DNA of 50,836 bases from Candidatus Nomurabacteria bacterium (GCA_026395895.1 JAPLXV010000011.1:1-50836); one strand, 5' to 3'; counted from the first letter of the stretch, positions 23,942 through 33,227 are shown. Program-made: numbers and translations. The notes: generated by a model from the letters alone, not told the origin.

Positions 23942-26704
23942 TTATTGCATGGTTGCATATCTAGACATAATTTCTGCTTCTACTTCTTCTCGATCACGTC
24001 CAAATTTCATATATGAAAGTTGTTTCAAATTATCTACAATATCGGGATTACCTTTTTCTGGAGCAAAAGTTTCAATGTTAAAAGGTTTGGTTGGTTGGCC
24101 TTTTACTAACATACTCATATAAGCATTGTAGTTGTCTAATTTTGTTATATCTTGAGCATTAAAGATTGGTTTAAATTTTGGTTCTAGAAAAGTAGCATCC
24201 TCAGTTCCAACACGAAAGACAGCCATTGAACCAACGTTACCAAAAACTGCATTTTTTATATTTTCCTCAAGTTGAGTAATATATTGATGAGCAATATTTA
24301 ATGATAATCTATATTTTCTAGCCTCAGACAAAATAGAAGCAATGGAATCGGTAGTGACATTCTGGAATTCATCAATATAAAGATAAAAATCATTCATTTT
24401 TTGACCAAACATATCTACTCGTGAAAGTGCGGCTATTTGTATCTTCCCTACCAATACTAAGCCAATCAAATTTGCATTGATATCGCCCAATCTACCTTTA
24501 GAAAGATTTACCAAAAGAATTTTTTTCTCATCCATAATTTTTCTAAAGTTAAAAACCGAATTTTGTTGGAGCACCACTGGACGCATAATATCGTTGGAAA
24601 TAAAGTTATCAAATTTGGATGAAATATAAGGAACAAAGTTTGCCAAAGACTGATCTCCTGTTGTTTGTTCGGCAGAAACCCAAAATTGTTTAATAATAGG
24701 ATTTTTACACTTGGCTAGTTTCATATCACGAAATTCTTTATCTGCCAAAACTCTGGTAATTTCCAACAAAGTTGAACCTGATTCTGGATCTTCCATTACT
24801 AGAAAAGCGCTATTGCGAAAATACTGCTCAAACATCGCTCCGCCACCGATTTTCATATCAAATAATTTATTAAAAATACCCATCATTTCATTCACTACAA
24901 AAGTCTTCTGTTCCGGATATTTTGGGTCATATTCAAGCATATTCAATCCCATTGGTCTGGCAGTATAAGCAGGATCAAAATAAATTACATCGTCAATACG
25001 TTCTTTTGGAATACGAGACAAAATGGTTTGAATATCTGTGCCATGCGGGTCAACGTAGCAACAACCATCGCCGTTTTTTATGTCCTGAGTAATCATATTG
25101 AGCATAATATTTGTTTTACCTGTTCCTGTTTGACCGATGACATAAAAATGTCTCATGCGATCCTCGCGAGCCAGGTGTATATTAGTATCTTTACCTCGAT
25201 ATCTATTAAATCCAAGTATAATTCCCTCTTGCCCCATTTCCATAGGAGCTGGAGCTATACCAGCTTTTGCTTCTTTCAGTTGTGGCTGACTCCCGATGCC
25301 AACTGGGAAGTGAAATACAGAAGAAAGCTCTTTTAAATTCATCGGCAAAATTTTATCACTAGAAAAAATGCGATACGAAAAATCATGAAAAAGTTTTTTC
25401 AAATCACTGCCATAAAATTTTTCAAAAACAAAAGAATTACTGGCTGTCTCAGTAAACTGATTGAAAGAAGATTCTATTTCTTGCAGTATTGCCTCAGCTC
25501 TTTCTTTAGTCGAAGCTGAAGTGATAACACGAATGTTCGCTTTCATTATAGTACTTTTCATTTTGTTCCCTATTTTTTCTACTGCTCCTTCATCTACTGC
25601 TTTTCTTCCTTTGATATATTTTTCTTCTGGTTTTTCTTCTTTTTTCTTTACGCCAAAAAGCAAATCTTTGGAAGCTTTTAAAAAGGCTTTATTAAACTTA
25701 TAAAAATTGTCCGCCGCGTGTTTAACTGACGTCCCGCTTTTAACATCATCTAAAATCAAATGAAATTCATTAATAAATTTTTCACCAGCTGGAGCTATTA
25801 CCAGTTGAATAGCTGCACCTTCCCCTTCTGTTTTTAATTTAGAAAAAACATTCAGTATGGCACCCATTGGGTCATGTTCTATTTGGTCATAAGTCTTTAT
25901 GGGAAGCACGGGACGTTCAGAAAAACTAGCATAAGCACCAGCCGATCCACCCTTTTCATTAAAAATATTATAATCGTCTGAAACCTCGCGAATTTTTGCA
26001 TCATGATAAAAAGAAAGTACTTGTTTTTCAAAAAGTGAAACGTGTTTATTGGGTATAGCAGCAAAAACTATTACCTCATCAGAAACATTACTAAGGGCTA
26101 CTTCCAAAGTAAAATAATTTTCTTTTTCATTATTTTTTCCTTCCGATATAGACTGCATTCCAGCATAAAATTGTTCCATTGCACCGATAAATTCTTTAAA
26201 GCTTTTTGATTTATCAGCTTCTTCTTGTGGCGGAGGAAGAGTGATTTCAAAAAGAGTCATGTGAAGAGATTTATAAAGTGGTGTCCCTTCCTTTAAATCA
26301 AAAACTACTCCCGTTTTTAAGTATTGAACTAATATTCGATGGAAATCATCATCTATGTGCGGGTCATTCATAACTTCTACAACAGATAATGCATTTCGAA
26401 TTCCTTTAGTTACCACCACTCCTAAAAGTTCTTCCATAATAGTATCGTGTGCTTCTGGTTTCAGTTTCAAGACAATGGCTTCTGCTTCGTTTTTCTTAAA
26501 AACACTATCTTTATGCAAAACATCTTCTAACGGTTTTTGTTTATATTCTCCAATGATATCTCTGACAGCATTTTCGTTCGCTTGTTCGTGGTGTCCAGTA
26601 TCTATCAATTCTTTTTCTCGTTTAGCCACGTGGGCACGCAAATAATCAAGCTCCTCTTCTGGAGTTTTAAACTTTGGCATTTCACTAAAAAATGATCCTT
26701 CCAT
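23942..26704 (-). CDS. TraG/VirD4-like or HerA-like DNA-pumping ATPase
   Basis: 920 aa. Residues 1-500 lack clear motifs and are alpha/beta with a PEEKYIKGRKAVDEG linker. The motor domain has FYVIGQTGTGKTNIMLNM (Walker A), CCYVDPHGTDIQTILSR (as in VirD4/TraG and DUF87 proteins), LYIDEFQNVTTDSIASILSE (Walker B) and LNIAHQYITQLEENIKNAVF (sensor). Relatives couple DNA to type IV secretion or pili and are common in CPR. No other secretion genes lie in the window. No N-terminal membrane helix is obvious. Confidence 0.87.
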   Translation of the reverse strand: MEGSFFSEMPKFKTPEEELDYLRAHVAKREKELIDTGHHEQANENAVRDIIGEYKQKPLEDVLHKDSVFKKNEAEAIVLKLKPEAHDTIMEELLGVVVTKGIRNALSVVEVMNDPHIDDDFHRILVQYLKTGVVFDLKEGTPLYKSLHMTLFEITLPPPQEEADKSKSFKEFIGAMEQFYAGMQSISEGKNNEKENYFTLEVALSNVSDEVIVFAAIPNKHVSLFEKQVLSFYHDAKIREVSDDYNIFNEKGGSAGAYASFSERPVLPIKTYDQIEHDPMGAILNVFSKLKTEGEGAAIQLVIAPAGEKFINEFHLILDDVKSGTSVKHAADNFYKFNKAFLKASKDLLFGVKKKEEKPEEKYIKGRKAVDEGAVEKIGNKMKSTIMKANIRVITSASTKERAEAILQEIESSFNQFTETASNSFVFEKFYGSDLKKLFHDFSYRIFSSDKILPMNLKELSSVFHFPVGIGSQPQLKEAKAGIAPAPMEMGQEGIILGFNRYRGKDTNIHLAREDRMRHFYVIGQTGTGKTNIMLNMITQDIKNGDGCCYVDPHGTDIQTILSRIPKERIDDVIYFDPAYTARPMGLNMLEYDPKYPEQKTFVVNEMMGIFNKLFDMKIGGGAMFEQYFRNSAFLVMEDPESGSTLLEITRVLADKEFRDMKLAKCKNPIIKQFWVSAEQTTGDQSLANFVPYISSKFDNFISNDIMRPVVLQQNSVFNFRKIMDEKKILLVNLSKGRLGDINANLIGLVLVGKIQIAALSRVDMFGQKMNDFYLYIDEFQNVTTDSIASILSEARKYRLSLNIAHQYITQLEENIKNAVFGNVGSMAVFRVGTEDATFLEPKFKPIFNAQDITKLDNYNAYMSMLVKGQPTKPFNIETFAPEKGNPDIVDNLKQLSYMKFGRDREEVEAEIMSRYATMQ

Positions 26705-26736
26705 GGATTAATTATAACATACTAAAAAAGCTTTTG

Positions 26737-26828
26737 AATTTTATTCCCCTCTTGAGGGGTGACTCGCTTGCGAGACGGGGTGGAAAATTCATCCACCTCC
26801 CCCTAAAGGGTACTCCTCAAGAGGAGAA
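26737..26828. repeat. Compound palindromic repeat between map and the TraG-like gene
   Basis: ATTCCCCTCTTGAGG near 26738-26753 mirrors CCTCAAGAGGAGAAT near 26812-26827. Inside are CTCGC-TT-GCGAG, GGGGTGGA...TCCACC-T-CCCC and CCCTAAAGGG. It fits a mobile GC-rich palindromic repeat family, with relatives at 48253-48308. No coding potential; no other function seen. Confidence 0.65.
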
Positions 26829-26829
26829 T

Positions 26830-27600
26830 TTAAATTTTAGTGAGTATCTCCGGCTCGCCTTCGGTAATCAAAATGGTGTGTTCAAAATGGGCGCTTTTTT
26901 TGCCGTCGGCCGTGCGAAAAGTATAGCCATCTTTATCTAAAACCACATTTTTTGTCCCATTATTTAACATCGGTTCTATGGCTATGACCATTCCCGGCAC
27001 AAGTTTTGCTCCAGTATTTGCTTTGCCAAAATTTGGTACATAAGGGTCTTCGTGTATGTGTTTTCCAACTCCATGTCCAGATAAAACTTCTACAATGCCA
27101 TATCTGTGTGGACGAACAAAATTTTCTATACTATTACTAATATCCCCAATTCGATATCCTCCTTGCGCTGCGTTGATTCCTACATCTAAAGCTTTTTCTG
27201 TCACTTCAATAAGTTTTGCAGACGCTTTACTTATTTCACCTACCGGCACAGTAAGCGCCATATCTGTAAAAAGTCCATTATGCTTTAGTCCTAAATCAAG
27301 AGAAACAATGTCGCCTTCTTGCAAAATTTTATTTCTATTTGGAATTCCATGCACCACTTCGTTGTTTACTGAAACACAAATAGATGCTGGGTAAGCAAAA
27401 TCTGCTCCCTCCGGTTTGTAATTCAAAAATGCCGGTTCGTCGCCCATCTCTTTTATCAACTTGGCGGCGCAATCGTCTAAATCTTTAGTGGAAATTCCCG
27501 GTTTTACCATTTCTTTTACTTTGTACAAAACAGTAGCCAGTCTTTTGCCTCCTTCTCTTAGTATTTTAATTTCTTCTTTTGTTTTGATAATTATTGCCAT
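26830..27600 (-). CDS. map: Methionine aminopeptidase, type I
   Basis: 256 aa, normal length. It removes the initiator Met from new proteins. Metal ligands are visible: VSLDLGLKHNGLFTDMALTV (two Asp), LSGHGVGKHIHEDPYVPN (His), MVIAIEPML (Glu) and HFEHTILIT (Glu). SICVSVNNEVVHGIPN has the substrate His. It is often found next to secY/adk; here it is separated from them by nucleotide-kinase genes. Confidence 0.96.
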   Translation of the reverse strand: MAIIIKTKEEIKILREGGKRLATVLYKVKEMVKPGISTKDLDDCAAKLIKEMGDEPAFLNYKPEGADFAYPASICVSVNNEVVHGIPNRNKILQEGDIVSLDLGLKHNGLFTDMALTVPVGEISKASAKLIEVTEKALDVGINAAQGGYRIGDISNSIENFVRPHRYGIVEVLSGHGVGKHIHEDPYVPNFGKANTGAKLVPGMVIAIEPMLNNGTKNVVLDKDGYTFRTADGKKSAHFEHTILITEGEPEILTKI

Positions 27601-27605
27601 AAGTT

Positions 27606-28226
27606 TTATTTTAATAAAATAACTTTTTCTAATTCTTCCAAAGAATGAATCAAAAAATCTGGGTTTTCAGATTTCAATCTACTTTCTGAACTAAATCCCC
27701 AAGTAACTGCTCCAGTTTTTATCCCTAATTTTTTCCCTACTTCTATCTCATGATTAGAATCACCAATAAAAATAGTCTCACTTCTGTTAAGGTTATTGGC
27801 TTCCACTATTTCACGAGCTCCTTCTTCTTTATTATGAACTCCAAAAACAATCTCATCAAAAACGTTCTCAAGATCAAAATTTTTTATCTCAGGCAAAAGA
27901 GTGTCAGAATCATCTGAACTTATAATAAATAATTTTATTCCTGATTTTTTAAATTTTTTTATTAAATCACTGATACCTTCGTATTGTCTGGCTTCAGGAC
28001 TTTCTAAAATAGCTTTTCTATAGGCAGTTGATTCTTCCTCTACTGTTATGTTTGGTAAATACTTCCTGTAAAAAACTAGATATGGCTGACGCCACTCTTC
28101 TTGTAATTCTTCCACAGAAATTTCTTTAGCCCCAAATTGTTTAAATATTTTGTTAGCAATAACAAGATAGTCCAAAATACAATCTTTAACTACCCCAGAC
28201 CAATCAAAAATAATATTTTTTATCAT
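27606..28226 (-). CDS. HAD-superfamily hydrolase
   Basis: 206 aa. Motif I is IIFDWSGVV, with nucleophile Asp and Ser in place of the usual second Asp (DxDG), a variant seen in some HAD subfamilies. Motif II is LFIISSDDSD. Motif IV is IFIGDSNHEIEVGKKLGIKT. A four-helix cap lies between residues 20 and 85. Phosphoglycolate-phosphatase-like; the substrate is not predictable. Five bases from map, same strand. Confidence 0.85.
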   Translation of the reverse strand: MIKNIIFDWSGVVKDCILDYLVIANKIFKQFGAKEISVEELQEEWRQPYLVFYRKYLPNITVEEESTAYRKAILESPEARQYEGISDLIKKFKKSGIKLFIISSDDSDTLLPEIKNFDLENVFDEIVFGVHNKEEGAREIVEANNLNRSETIFIGDSNHEIEVGKKLGIKTGAVTWGFSSESRLKSENPDFLIHSLEELEKVILLK

Positions 28227-28230
28227 AATT

Positions 28231-28860
28231 CTATTTTATTACTGTTCCTTGAAACTTCTCACCATTTAGATAATTGGCTAAATTACCTATTGGCTTGCCA
28301 TTCATTATAATGACCTCCATACCCTCTTTTTGGGCCATTTCGGAGGCTACAGGGTCAAATGGGGAGTTAAGGCCCGGATTCCATTCTTTTGGGATAATGG
28401 CTCTGTATTCAGGCCAAGAAATTTGCTCAAATTTCTTGGCATTTGGATTCATTTTGGGGTCAGAATCATAAACATAATCTGTGTTGGATAAATTAATTAC
28501 TTTCTTTGTATTATTTTTCTTAGCTAACGAAACTGCAACAAAATCTGTACTGTTGCCAGGATTTTCTGCTCCATAGACTCCGACATTTTTAGATTCCTTA
28601 AATAAAATACGAACTAATTCTGCATTTAGATTGAGAGCCTTAATACCAATCATATCTAAATCTACTGGCGTTGGATTAGAAAGTTCTTTAGCCACTGCTT
28701 GATATTTCCTACATATTTTCCCTCCACCTACAACGATAAAAAATCTTTTACCTTTTTCTACCTGAGATAAAATCAACTTTTTAAAATCTTTCAAAAAATC
28801 CACATCGATTTCTTCCGGAATGATTAACGAACCTCCGAGTGAGATAATTATTGTTTCCAT
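28231..28860 (-). CDS. pyrH: UMP kinase (amino-acid kinase family)
   Basis: 209 aa. TIIISLGGSLIIPEEIDVDF is the GGS phosphate loop; FFIVVGGGKICRKYQAVAKE follows. STDFVAVSLAKKNNTKKVIN and NTDYVYDSDPKMNPNAKKFE match UMP kinases, closer in length to the archaeal-type enzymes than to E. coli PyrH (about 240 aa). It converts UMP to UDP. It forms a nucleotide-kinase cluster with adk and cmk. Confidence 0.88.
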   Translation of the reverse strand: METIIISLGGSLIIPEEIDVDFLKDFKKLILSQVEKGKRFFIVVGGGKICRKYQAVAKELSNPTPVDLDMIGIKALNLNAELVRILFKESKNVGVYGAENPGNSTDFVAVSLAKKNNTKKVINLSNTDYVYDSDPKMNPNAKKFEQISWPEYRAIIPKEWNPGLNSPFDPVASEMAQKEGMEVIIMNGKPIGNLANYLNGEKFQGTVIK

Positions 28861-28880
28861 TTTCTATAAGCTAAAAGCTA

Positions 28881-29471
28881 TTAGCTAAAACCTAACTTTT
28901 TAATAATATCTTTAAAAACATCTTCCCTACTTTGTTCGCCATTAATAGTGTAAATTTCATAACCTTCTTTTCCTTTGAAATAATTCATTGAAGGAACAAC
29001 ATTATTATTAAATTCTTCAACTCTCTTTGCCATACCTTCTTTTGTATCATCGTGTCTGCCACGCAATAAATTACGTTTGATAGCTTCTTCGTCGCTAATT
29101 TTTATATAAATAATTTTTATTATGTCACGTTTAAAAAACTTCATCATTTCTTCAAGACTCTTTGATTGTTCTACTGTACGAGGGTATCCATCGGTCAGTA
29201 AATGTTTTATTGGAGTTAAAGAAGAAATCAAAACATTTATAAAAATAGTGTCAGTTAAAAAACGGGGTTGAAGAACTCCTTGTGTTATTGATTCTTTTAC
29301 CAAGGTTCCTGCATAACTTCCACTTTCTATAAGCTTCCTATATTCATTACCAGTAGATACATGAACGCATTCAAGACTATCTCTTTTTTTAAGAAAATCC
29401 ATAAGAAATTCAACCTGTGTTCCCTTGCCAGAACCTGCTAATCCAAAAAATACAAAAGTTTGTGCTTGCAT
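28881..29471 (-). CDS. adk: Adenylate kinase
   Basis: 196 aa. P-loop FFGLAGSGKGTQVEFLMDF, AMP-binding HVSTGNEYRKLIESGSYAGT, LLTDGYPRTVEQS (Arg) and a short lid RNLLRGRHDDTKEGMAKR (R-x3-R-x-D-D). This is the short-lid, zinc-free form. It balances AMP/ADP/ATP. Upstream of pyrH on the same strand and divergent from cmk. Confidence 0.93.
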   Translation of the reverse strand: MQAQTFVFFGLAGSGKGTQVEFLMDFLKKRDSLECVHVSTGNEYRKLIESGSYAGTLVKESITQGVLQPRFLTDTIFINVLISSLTPIKHLLTDGYPRTVEQSKSLEEMMKFFKRDIIKIIYIKISDEEAIKRNLLRGRHDDTKEGMAKRVEEFNNNVVPSMNYFKGKEGYEIYTINGEQSREDVFKDIIKKLGFS

Positions 29472-29530
29472 AACTTAAGAATACAAAATTTAGGCTTAAA
29501 AAACAACCCCAGATATGCTATATTTAATTA

Positions 29531-30100
29531 ATGAAAAAAGAGATTATAACCATAAATGGAGGATTAGGAAGCGGAAAATCAAGCACGGCTGACCTTGTGG
29601 CAAAAGAACTTGGTTTCAAACGTTTTTCATCAGGAGACTTTTTCCGACAAGTTGGGCTTGAATTGGGATTATCTATAAACGAAATAAATATAAGAGCAGA
29701 AACTGATAAAAAAATAGATGAAATGACTGACCAAAAATTACGAGATTTAAATAATAAAAATAAAATTGTTATTGATTCGCGCACAGCTTATCATTGGATT
29801 CCAGAATCTTTTAAAGTATATCTGAACTTACCTCCAGAAATAGCAAAAGATAGGATTTTAAGTAGCTTGAAAGTAGAAAAATTAAGACAGCAAAGTGAAA
29901 ATATGTCTTCTGCTGAAGAGGTCTACAAAAAAATAACAGAACGTTTCGAAAGCGAACAAAAAAGATATTGGGATTTATATAAAATAAATAATACAGATAA
30001 AAAAAATTACGATCTGATAATTGATACAAACAAAAACAACCTTGAGCAGGTTGTTAAAATTATTGTTTTAGAATATAAAAAGTGGATAGCAGAAAACTAG
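29531..30100 (+). CDS. cmk: Cytidylate kinase-like nucleotide kinase
   Basis: 189 aa. ITINGGLGSGKSSTADLVAKE is the P-loop, FKRFSSGDFFRQVGLELGLS follows, and NKIVIDSRTAYHWIPESFKV contains the DSR motif that contacts CMP in bacterial and archaeal cytidylate kinases. Its length fits the shorter archaeal-type family. The last 4 bp overlap the convergent asparaginase-like gene. Confidence 0.87.
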   Translation: MKKEIITINGGLGSGKSSTADLVAKELGFKRFSSGDFFRQVGLELGLSINEINIRAETDKKIDEMTDQKLRDLNNKNKIVIDSRTAYHWIPESFKVYLNLPPEIAKDRILSSLKVEKLRQQSENMSSAEEVYKKITERFESEQKRYWDLYKINNTDKKNYDLIIDTNKNNLEQVVKIIVLEYKKWIAEN

Positions 30101-30618
30101 TTTTTATTAAACACTGAGACAAATTTACCTTCCAAGACACGTTTAGCAACTTCATTTGAACTAAATATTTCTCCATTCATACAAACATAAACACCCGGTT
30201 TAAGTGTTTTAACTGAAGCTAAAGAATAACCTAAGTTGAATGGCGCATCAGAAGGAGAAAAACCAATCAATGGTATCATTGAACCAGTTAAAACAACAAC
30301 TTTATCTTTACTCTTCATATTGGCAGACAAAAATCGTGCTGTATCTGGCATAGTGTACGTACCATGAGTAATAATAATTTCTTTTGAGTGTGTTTTGTTT
30401 ATAATATTCAAAACTTTTCCTAAATCTTTATTATTTATAGAACGACTATCTTTCATACAGACCTCATGAAAAGAAAAAATGTCATTAATTTTTAAACTCT
30501 TTAAAAAACTAGGCACAGCACTTTTATCTGATGGAACAACTGTATCTTTTGTAACATCATAATAAGAGTCAATGGTACCACCAGTGATTATTATTTCTAT
30601 TTGCAATTTCTTAGTCAT
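30097..30618 (-). CDS. Single-domain asparaginase-like protein with altered active site
   Basis: 173 aa, about half a normal asparaginase; only the N-terminal catalytic domain is present. IIITGGTIDSYYD carries the first catalytic Thr. IIITHGTYTMPDTARFLSAN aligns with the HGTDTM motif, but the usual catalytic Asp is Tyr. KVVLTGSMIPLIGFSPSDA is the third conserved loop. The missing C-terminal domain and Asp argue against ordinary asparaginase activity. Residue 168 onward ends cleanly, so it looks like a stable short form, not a truncation scar. Confidence 0.8.
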   Translation of the reverse strand: MTKKLQIEIIITGGTIDSYYDVTKDTVVPSDKSAVPSFLKSLKINDIFSFHEVCMKDSRSINNKDLGKVLNIINKTHSKEIIITHGTYTMPDTARFLSANMKSKDKVVVLTGSMIPLIGFSPSDAPFNLGYSLASVKTLKPGVYVCMNGEIFSSNEVAKRVLEGKFVSVFNKN

Positions 30619-30643
30619 ACTTTATATTTTACCACAAAATATT

Positions 30644-31930
30644 CTAGTATTCCCTCATCGAGATTTGAGCGTCTACTTTTTTGATGAGGTCTAGAACGAC
30701 GGAGACAACGATGAGAAGAGCTGTACCGCCGAGAGCTATTTCGGTGATGCCTGTGAGAGACCTTACAATCAAAGGCAAAACGGCAATGAAGCCTAGGAAG
30801 ACTGCGCCGAGCAATGTAATACGACTTAAGACTTTTGAAATATATTGAGAAGTAGATAAACCCGGACGAATACCCGGAATAAATGCGCCATTTTTTTGTA
30901 GATTGGTAGCCAATGCTTCAGGGTCAAAAGTAACTGCTGTATAAAAGTAAGTAAAGAGAAATACCAAAATAAAGTAAAGTACAGCATAAAGTACGCTAGT
31001 TTGTGAAAATGCCATCAATACTTTAGAAATCGAAAGCAAAACTGCATTGGAAGAACTAGCTAAAAAGTTCCCAATCATTTGTGGAAAAAGCAAAAGAGAA
31101 AGGGCAAAGATTATTGGAATAACTCCCGCTTGATTAACTCGAAGTGGTAAATAGGTCGAACCTCCACCATACATTTTCATTCCCCTTACTCGTTTAGCAT
31201 AAGTGACTGGAATAGGCCGCTCTGCTTCCGTCACCACCACCACTCCTGCAATAACCAAAGCACCGGCTGCTATAAACAATAACAACATCGGCATAACACT
31301 TGGATCAAATGTCGGATAAATATATTTAAATATAAGTTGACTTGCTTCTGTCGGAATTCTTGAAACGATACCGGCAAAAATTAATATGGAAACGCCATTC
31401 CCAATACCAAATTCAGACATAAGTTCACCAATCCACATTATCAACATTGCACCCGCAATAACAATAATTATATTGCTAATGCGATCAAAGGCCGTTAAGT
31501 TTACCAAAATTTTCTGACTCTCTAAAATAGCCAAAAGACTAAAACCTTGAATAGCCGCTAGCGGAATGGTGAGCATTCTTGAGTATTGAGTAAATTTCTT
31601 TCTACCTGCTTCACCTTCTTCGTGATAAATTCTTTTCAAAGCAGGAACCATAATAGTCAAAAGTTGCATGATGATTGAACTGGTAATATATGGCCCTACT
31701 CCGAGCATGATGATAGAAAGATTGGAAAGTCCACCACCAGAAAATATATTCAAGATGCCAAAAAATTGGTTATTAGTCAGAAAACGACTAAGTGCCAAGG
31801 TATCAATACCCGGTATTGGAATAGCTGAAAGTAATCTAAAAAGTACCAAGGCAAAAAGCACAAACAAAACTCTTTTTCGTAGAATAGTATCAGTCCAAAT
31901 CAATTTTATTTTGCCCCAAAAATTTTCCAT
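30644..31930 (-). CDS. secY: Preprotein translocase subunit SecY
   Basis: 428 aa with ten hydrophobic helices. RLLSAIPIPGIDTLALSRF opens TM1 and the plug; GVGPYITSSIIMQLLT is TM2. EAERPIPVTYAKRVRG is the C4 cytosolic loop and GIRPGLSTSQYISKVLSRIT the C5 region that binds SecA and the ribosome. Last gene of the spc series, 26 bp after rplO. Confidence 0.97.
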   Translation of the reverse strand: MENFWGKIKLIWTDTILRKRVLFVLFALVLFRLLSAIPIPGIDTLALSRFLTNNQFFGILNIFSGGGLSNLSIIMLGVGPYITSSIIMQLLTIMVPALKRIYHEEGEAGRKKFTQYSRMLTIPLAAIQGFSLLAILESQKILVNLTAFDRISNIIIVIAGAMLIMWIGELMSEFGIGNGVSILIFAGIVSRIPTEASQLIFKYIYPTFDPSVMPMLLLFIAAGALVIAGVVVVTEAERPIPVTYAKRVRGMKMYGGGSTYLPLRVNQAGVIPIIFALSLLLFPQMIGNFLASSSNAVLLSISKVLMAFSQTSVLYAVLYFILVFLFTYFYTAVTFDPEALATNLQKNGAFIPGIRPGLSTSQYISKVLSRITLLGAVFLGFIAVLPLIVRSLTGITEIALGGTALLIVVSVVLDLIKKVDAQISMREY

Positions 31931-31956
31931 AATATTGTGTGGCGTTAAGCTCGTAG

Positions 31957-32268
31957 TTATTTTATCTTTATATGCCCTCCTTTGATAGCTAAACGCTTTC
32001 TAATTTCTGAAAAAGTTTCAACTTTTCCTTCTTTAGAAAGAGCTTTCTCCTTACTTACCAAAAATGGTTTGCGAACAGATTTAAATTGATAACCACGATT
32101 CTTTGGTAATTTCTTAATGATATCACGAAGTTCTGGGCGACGCTTGTTTCCCGCCCGAGCTGTCTGACCCTTGCCTCCTCGGCCAGAAGTCTTAGCATGT
32201 TTGCCTCCACGACCGACTAAGCGGTCTTTTTTATTTTTATGTTCTCTTTTTAAATTATGTATTTGCAT
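31957..32268 (-). CDS. rplO: 50S ribosomal protein L15, shortened C-terminus
   Basis: 103 aa from MQIHNLKREH at 32268; the upstream extension in the same frame lies inside rpsE. The N-terminal Gly-rich basic part is present (RLVGRGGKHAKTSGRGGKGQ). KKLPKNRGYQFKS follows. The end at GGHIKIK leaves out about 40-50 residues that normally form the C-terminal domain. No remnant fits in the 26 bp before secY. It overlaps rpsE by 14 bp. Confidence 0.9.
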   Translation of the reverse strand: MQIHNLKREHKNKKDRLVGRGGKHAKTSGRGGKGQTARAGNKRRPELRDIIKKLPKNRGYQFKSVRKPFLVSKEKALSKEGKVETFSEIRKRLAIKGGHIKIK

Positions 32269-32824
32269 TTGATTGGTCGCTAACTTCTGGTAATTTTTCT
32301 TTAACAACAGGTTCAATTACTACTTTTGTATATTTTGAGGAAATTTGAGAAAGTGCTTCCATCACTGCTTTAGAATTATTTAATTTATTTTTACTACCAG
32401 ATAAAATTTTACCAGTGATGTCTTTCATACCAGCCAATTTTGCAATATCACGAACGACTGTCCCCGCCACAAGTCCACGACCCTTGTTTGGCATAAGGAC
32501 AACTCTGCAACTTGAAAACTTCGCAGAAACTTCATGAGGAATAGACATCGTCTTGGTAAGTTTTAATTTAACCATATTCTTCTTTGCATTTCTCAAGGCT
32601 TTATTGATGGCAAGAGAAGTATCACCAGCTTTCCCAAGTCCAAGACCAATTGAACCTTTTTTATCTCCGGCTACTAATGCAACACTGAAAGAAAATCTGC
32701 GCCCTCCGGCTACCACACGAGTAACACGACGAATGCTTAAAATCTTCTGATCAAATTCAGGTTTTGGACGACTAAAAGATGATGATCGACGATTATTCTT
32801 TTTTTTATTTTCTTCTTCTGCCAT
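32255..32824 (-). CDS. rpsE: 30S ribosomal protein S5
   Basis: 189 aa from MAEEENKKKN at 32824; starting further upstream would run into rplR. SIRRVTRVVAGGRRFSFSVA and GDKKGSIGLGLGKAGDTSLA are the double-stranded RNA-binding fold. GRGLVAGTVVRDIAKLAGMK matches the C-terminal domain. An acidic/basic N-terminal tail of about 25 residues precedes it. No rpmD (L30) gene follows, as in other CPR. Confidence 0.97.
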   Translation of the reverse strand: MAEEENKKKNNRRSSSFSRPKPEFDQKILSIRRVTRVVAGGRRFSFSVALVAGDKKGSIGLGLGKAGDTSLAINKALRNAKKNMVKLKLTKTMSIPHEVSAKFSSCRVVLMPNKGRGLVAGTVVRDIAKLAGMKDITGKILSGSKNKLNNSKAVMEALSQISSKYTKVVIEPVVKEKLPEVSDQSNANT

Positions 32825-32828
32825 ATAT

Positions 32829-33170
32829 TTAAAACTTAAGCCCAGCTGCTCGGGCTTCATCAGCTACTAATTTTATACGCCCTGTATATTTAAATCCATT
32901 TCGGTCAAAAACAACTTTATCAATTTTTATTTTTTTACAAGCTTCAGCAATCATCTGACCTACTTGTTTGGCTCTCTCGGTTTTTGTTCCTTTAGTTATT
33001 TTAACATCACTCGTTTGGGTTAAGGTCTTTCCTTTTTTATCATCAATGATTTGCGCATAAATAAATTTATTGGAACGAAATACAGAAAGTCTTGGGCGTG
33101 CTGCAGTACCTGAGATTTTTGCTCGAATTTTTGCTTTTAACCTTATTCTTTTTTCGTCTTTCTTTTTCAT
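32829..33170 (-). CDS. rplR: 50S ribosomal protein L18
   Basis: 113 aa, binds 5S rRNA. RLSVFRSNKFIYAQIIDDKK and DRNGFKYTGRIKLVADEARA are typical. A palindromic repeat (33181-33222) sits directly upstream of the start. Confidence 0.97.
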   Translation of the reverse strand: MKKKDEKRIRLKAKIRAKISGTAARPRLSVFRSNKFIYAQIIDDKKGKTLTQTSDVKITKGTKTERAKQVGQMIAEACKKIKIDKVVFDRNGFKYTGRIKLVADEARAAGLKF

Positions 33171-33180
33171 ATCATTTTGT

Positions 33181-33222
33181 CCCCAAGCTGGGCTTAAGGA
33201 ATCCTCTAAGCCCAGCTTGGGG
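33181..33222. repeat. Palindromic repeat, family B copy 1 (between L6 and L18)
   Basis: CCCCAAGCTGGGCTTA (33181-33196) is exactly complementary to 33207-33222. Similar palindromes with the core AAGCCCAGC occur at 36565-36607 and 40856-40874, all intergenic in this operon and close to the start of the next gene. Confidence 0.85.
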
Positions 33223-33227
33223 ACTTA

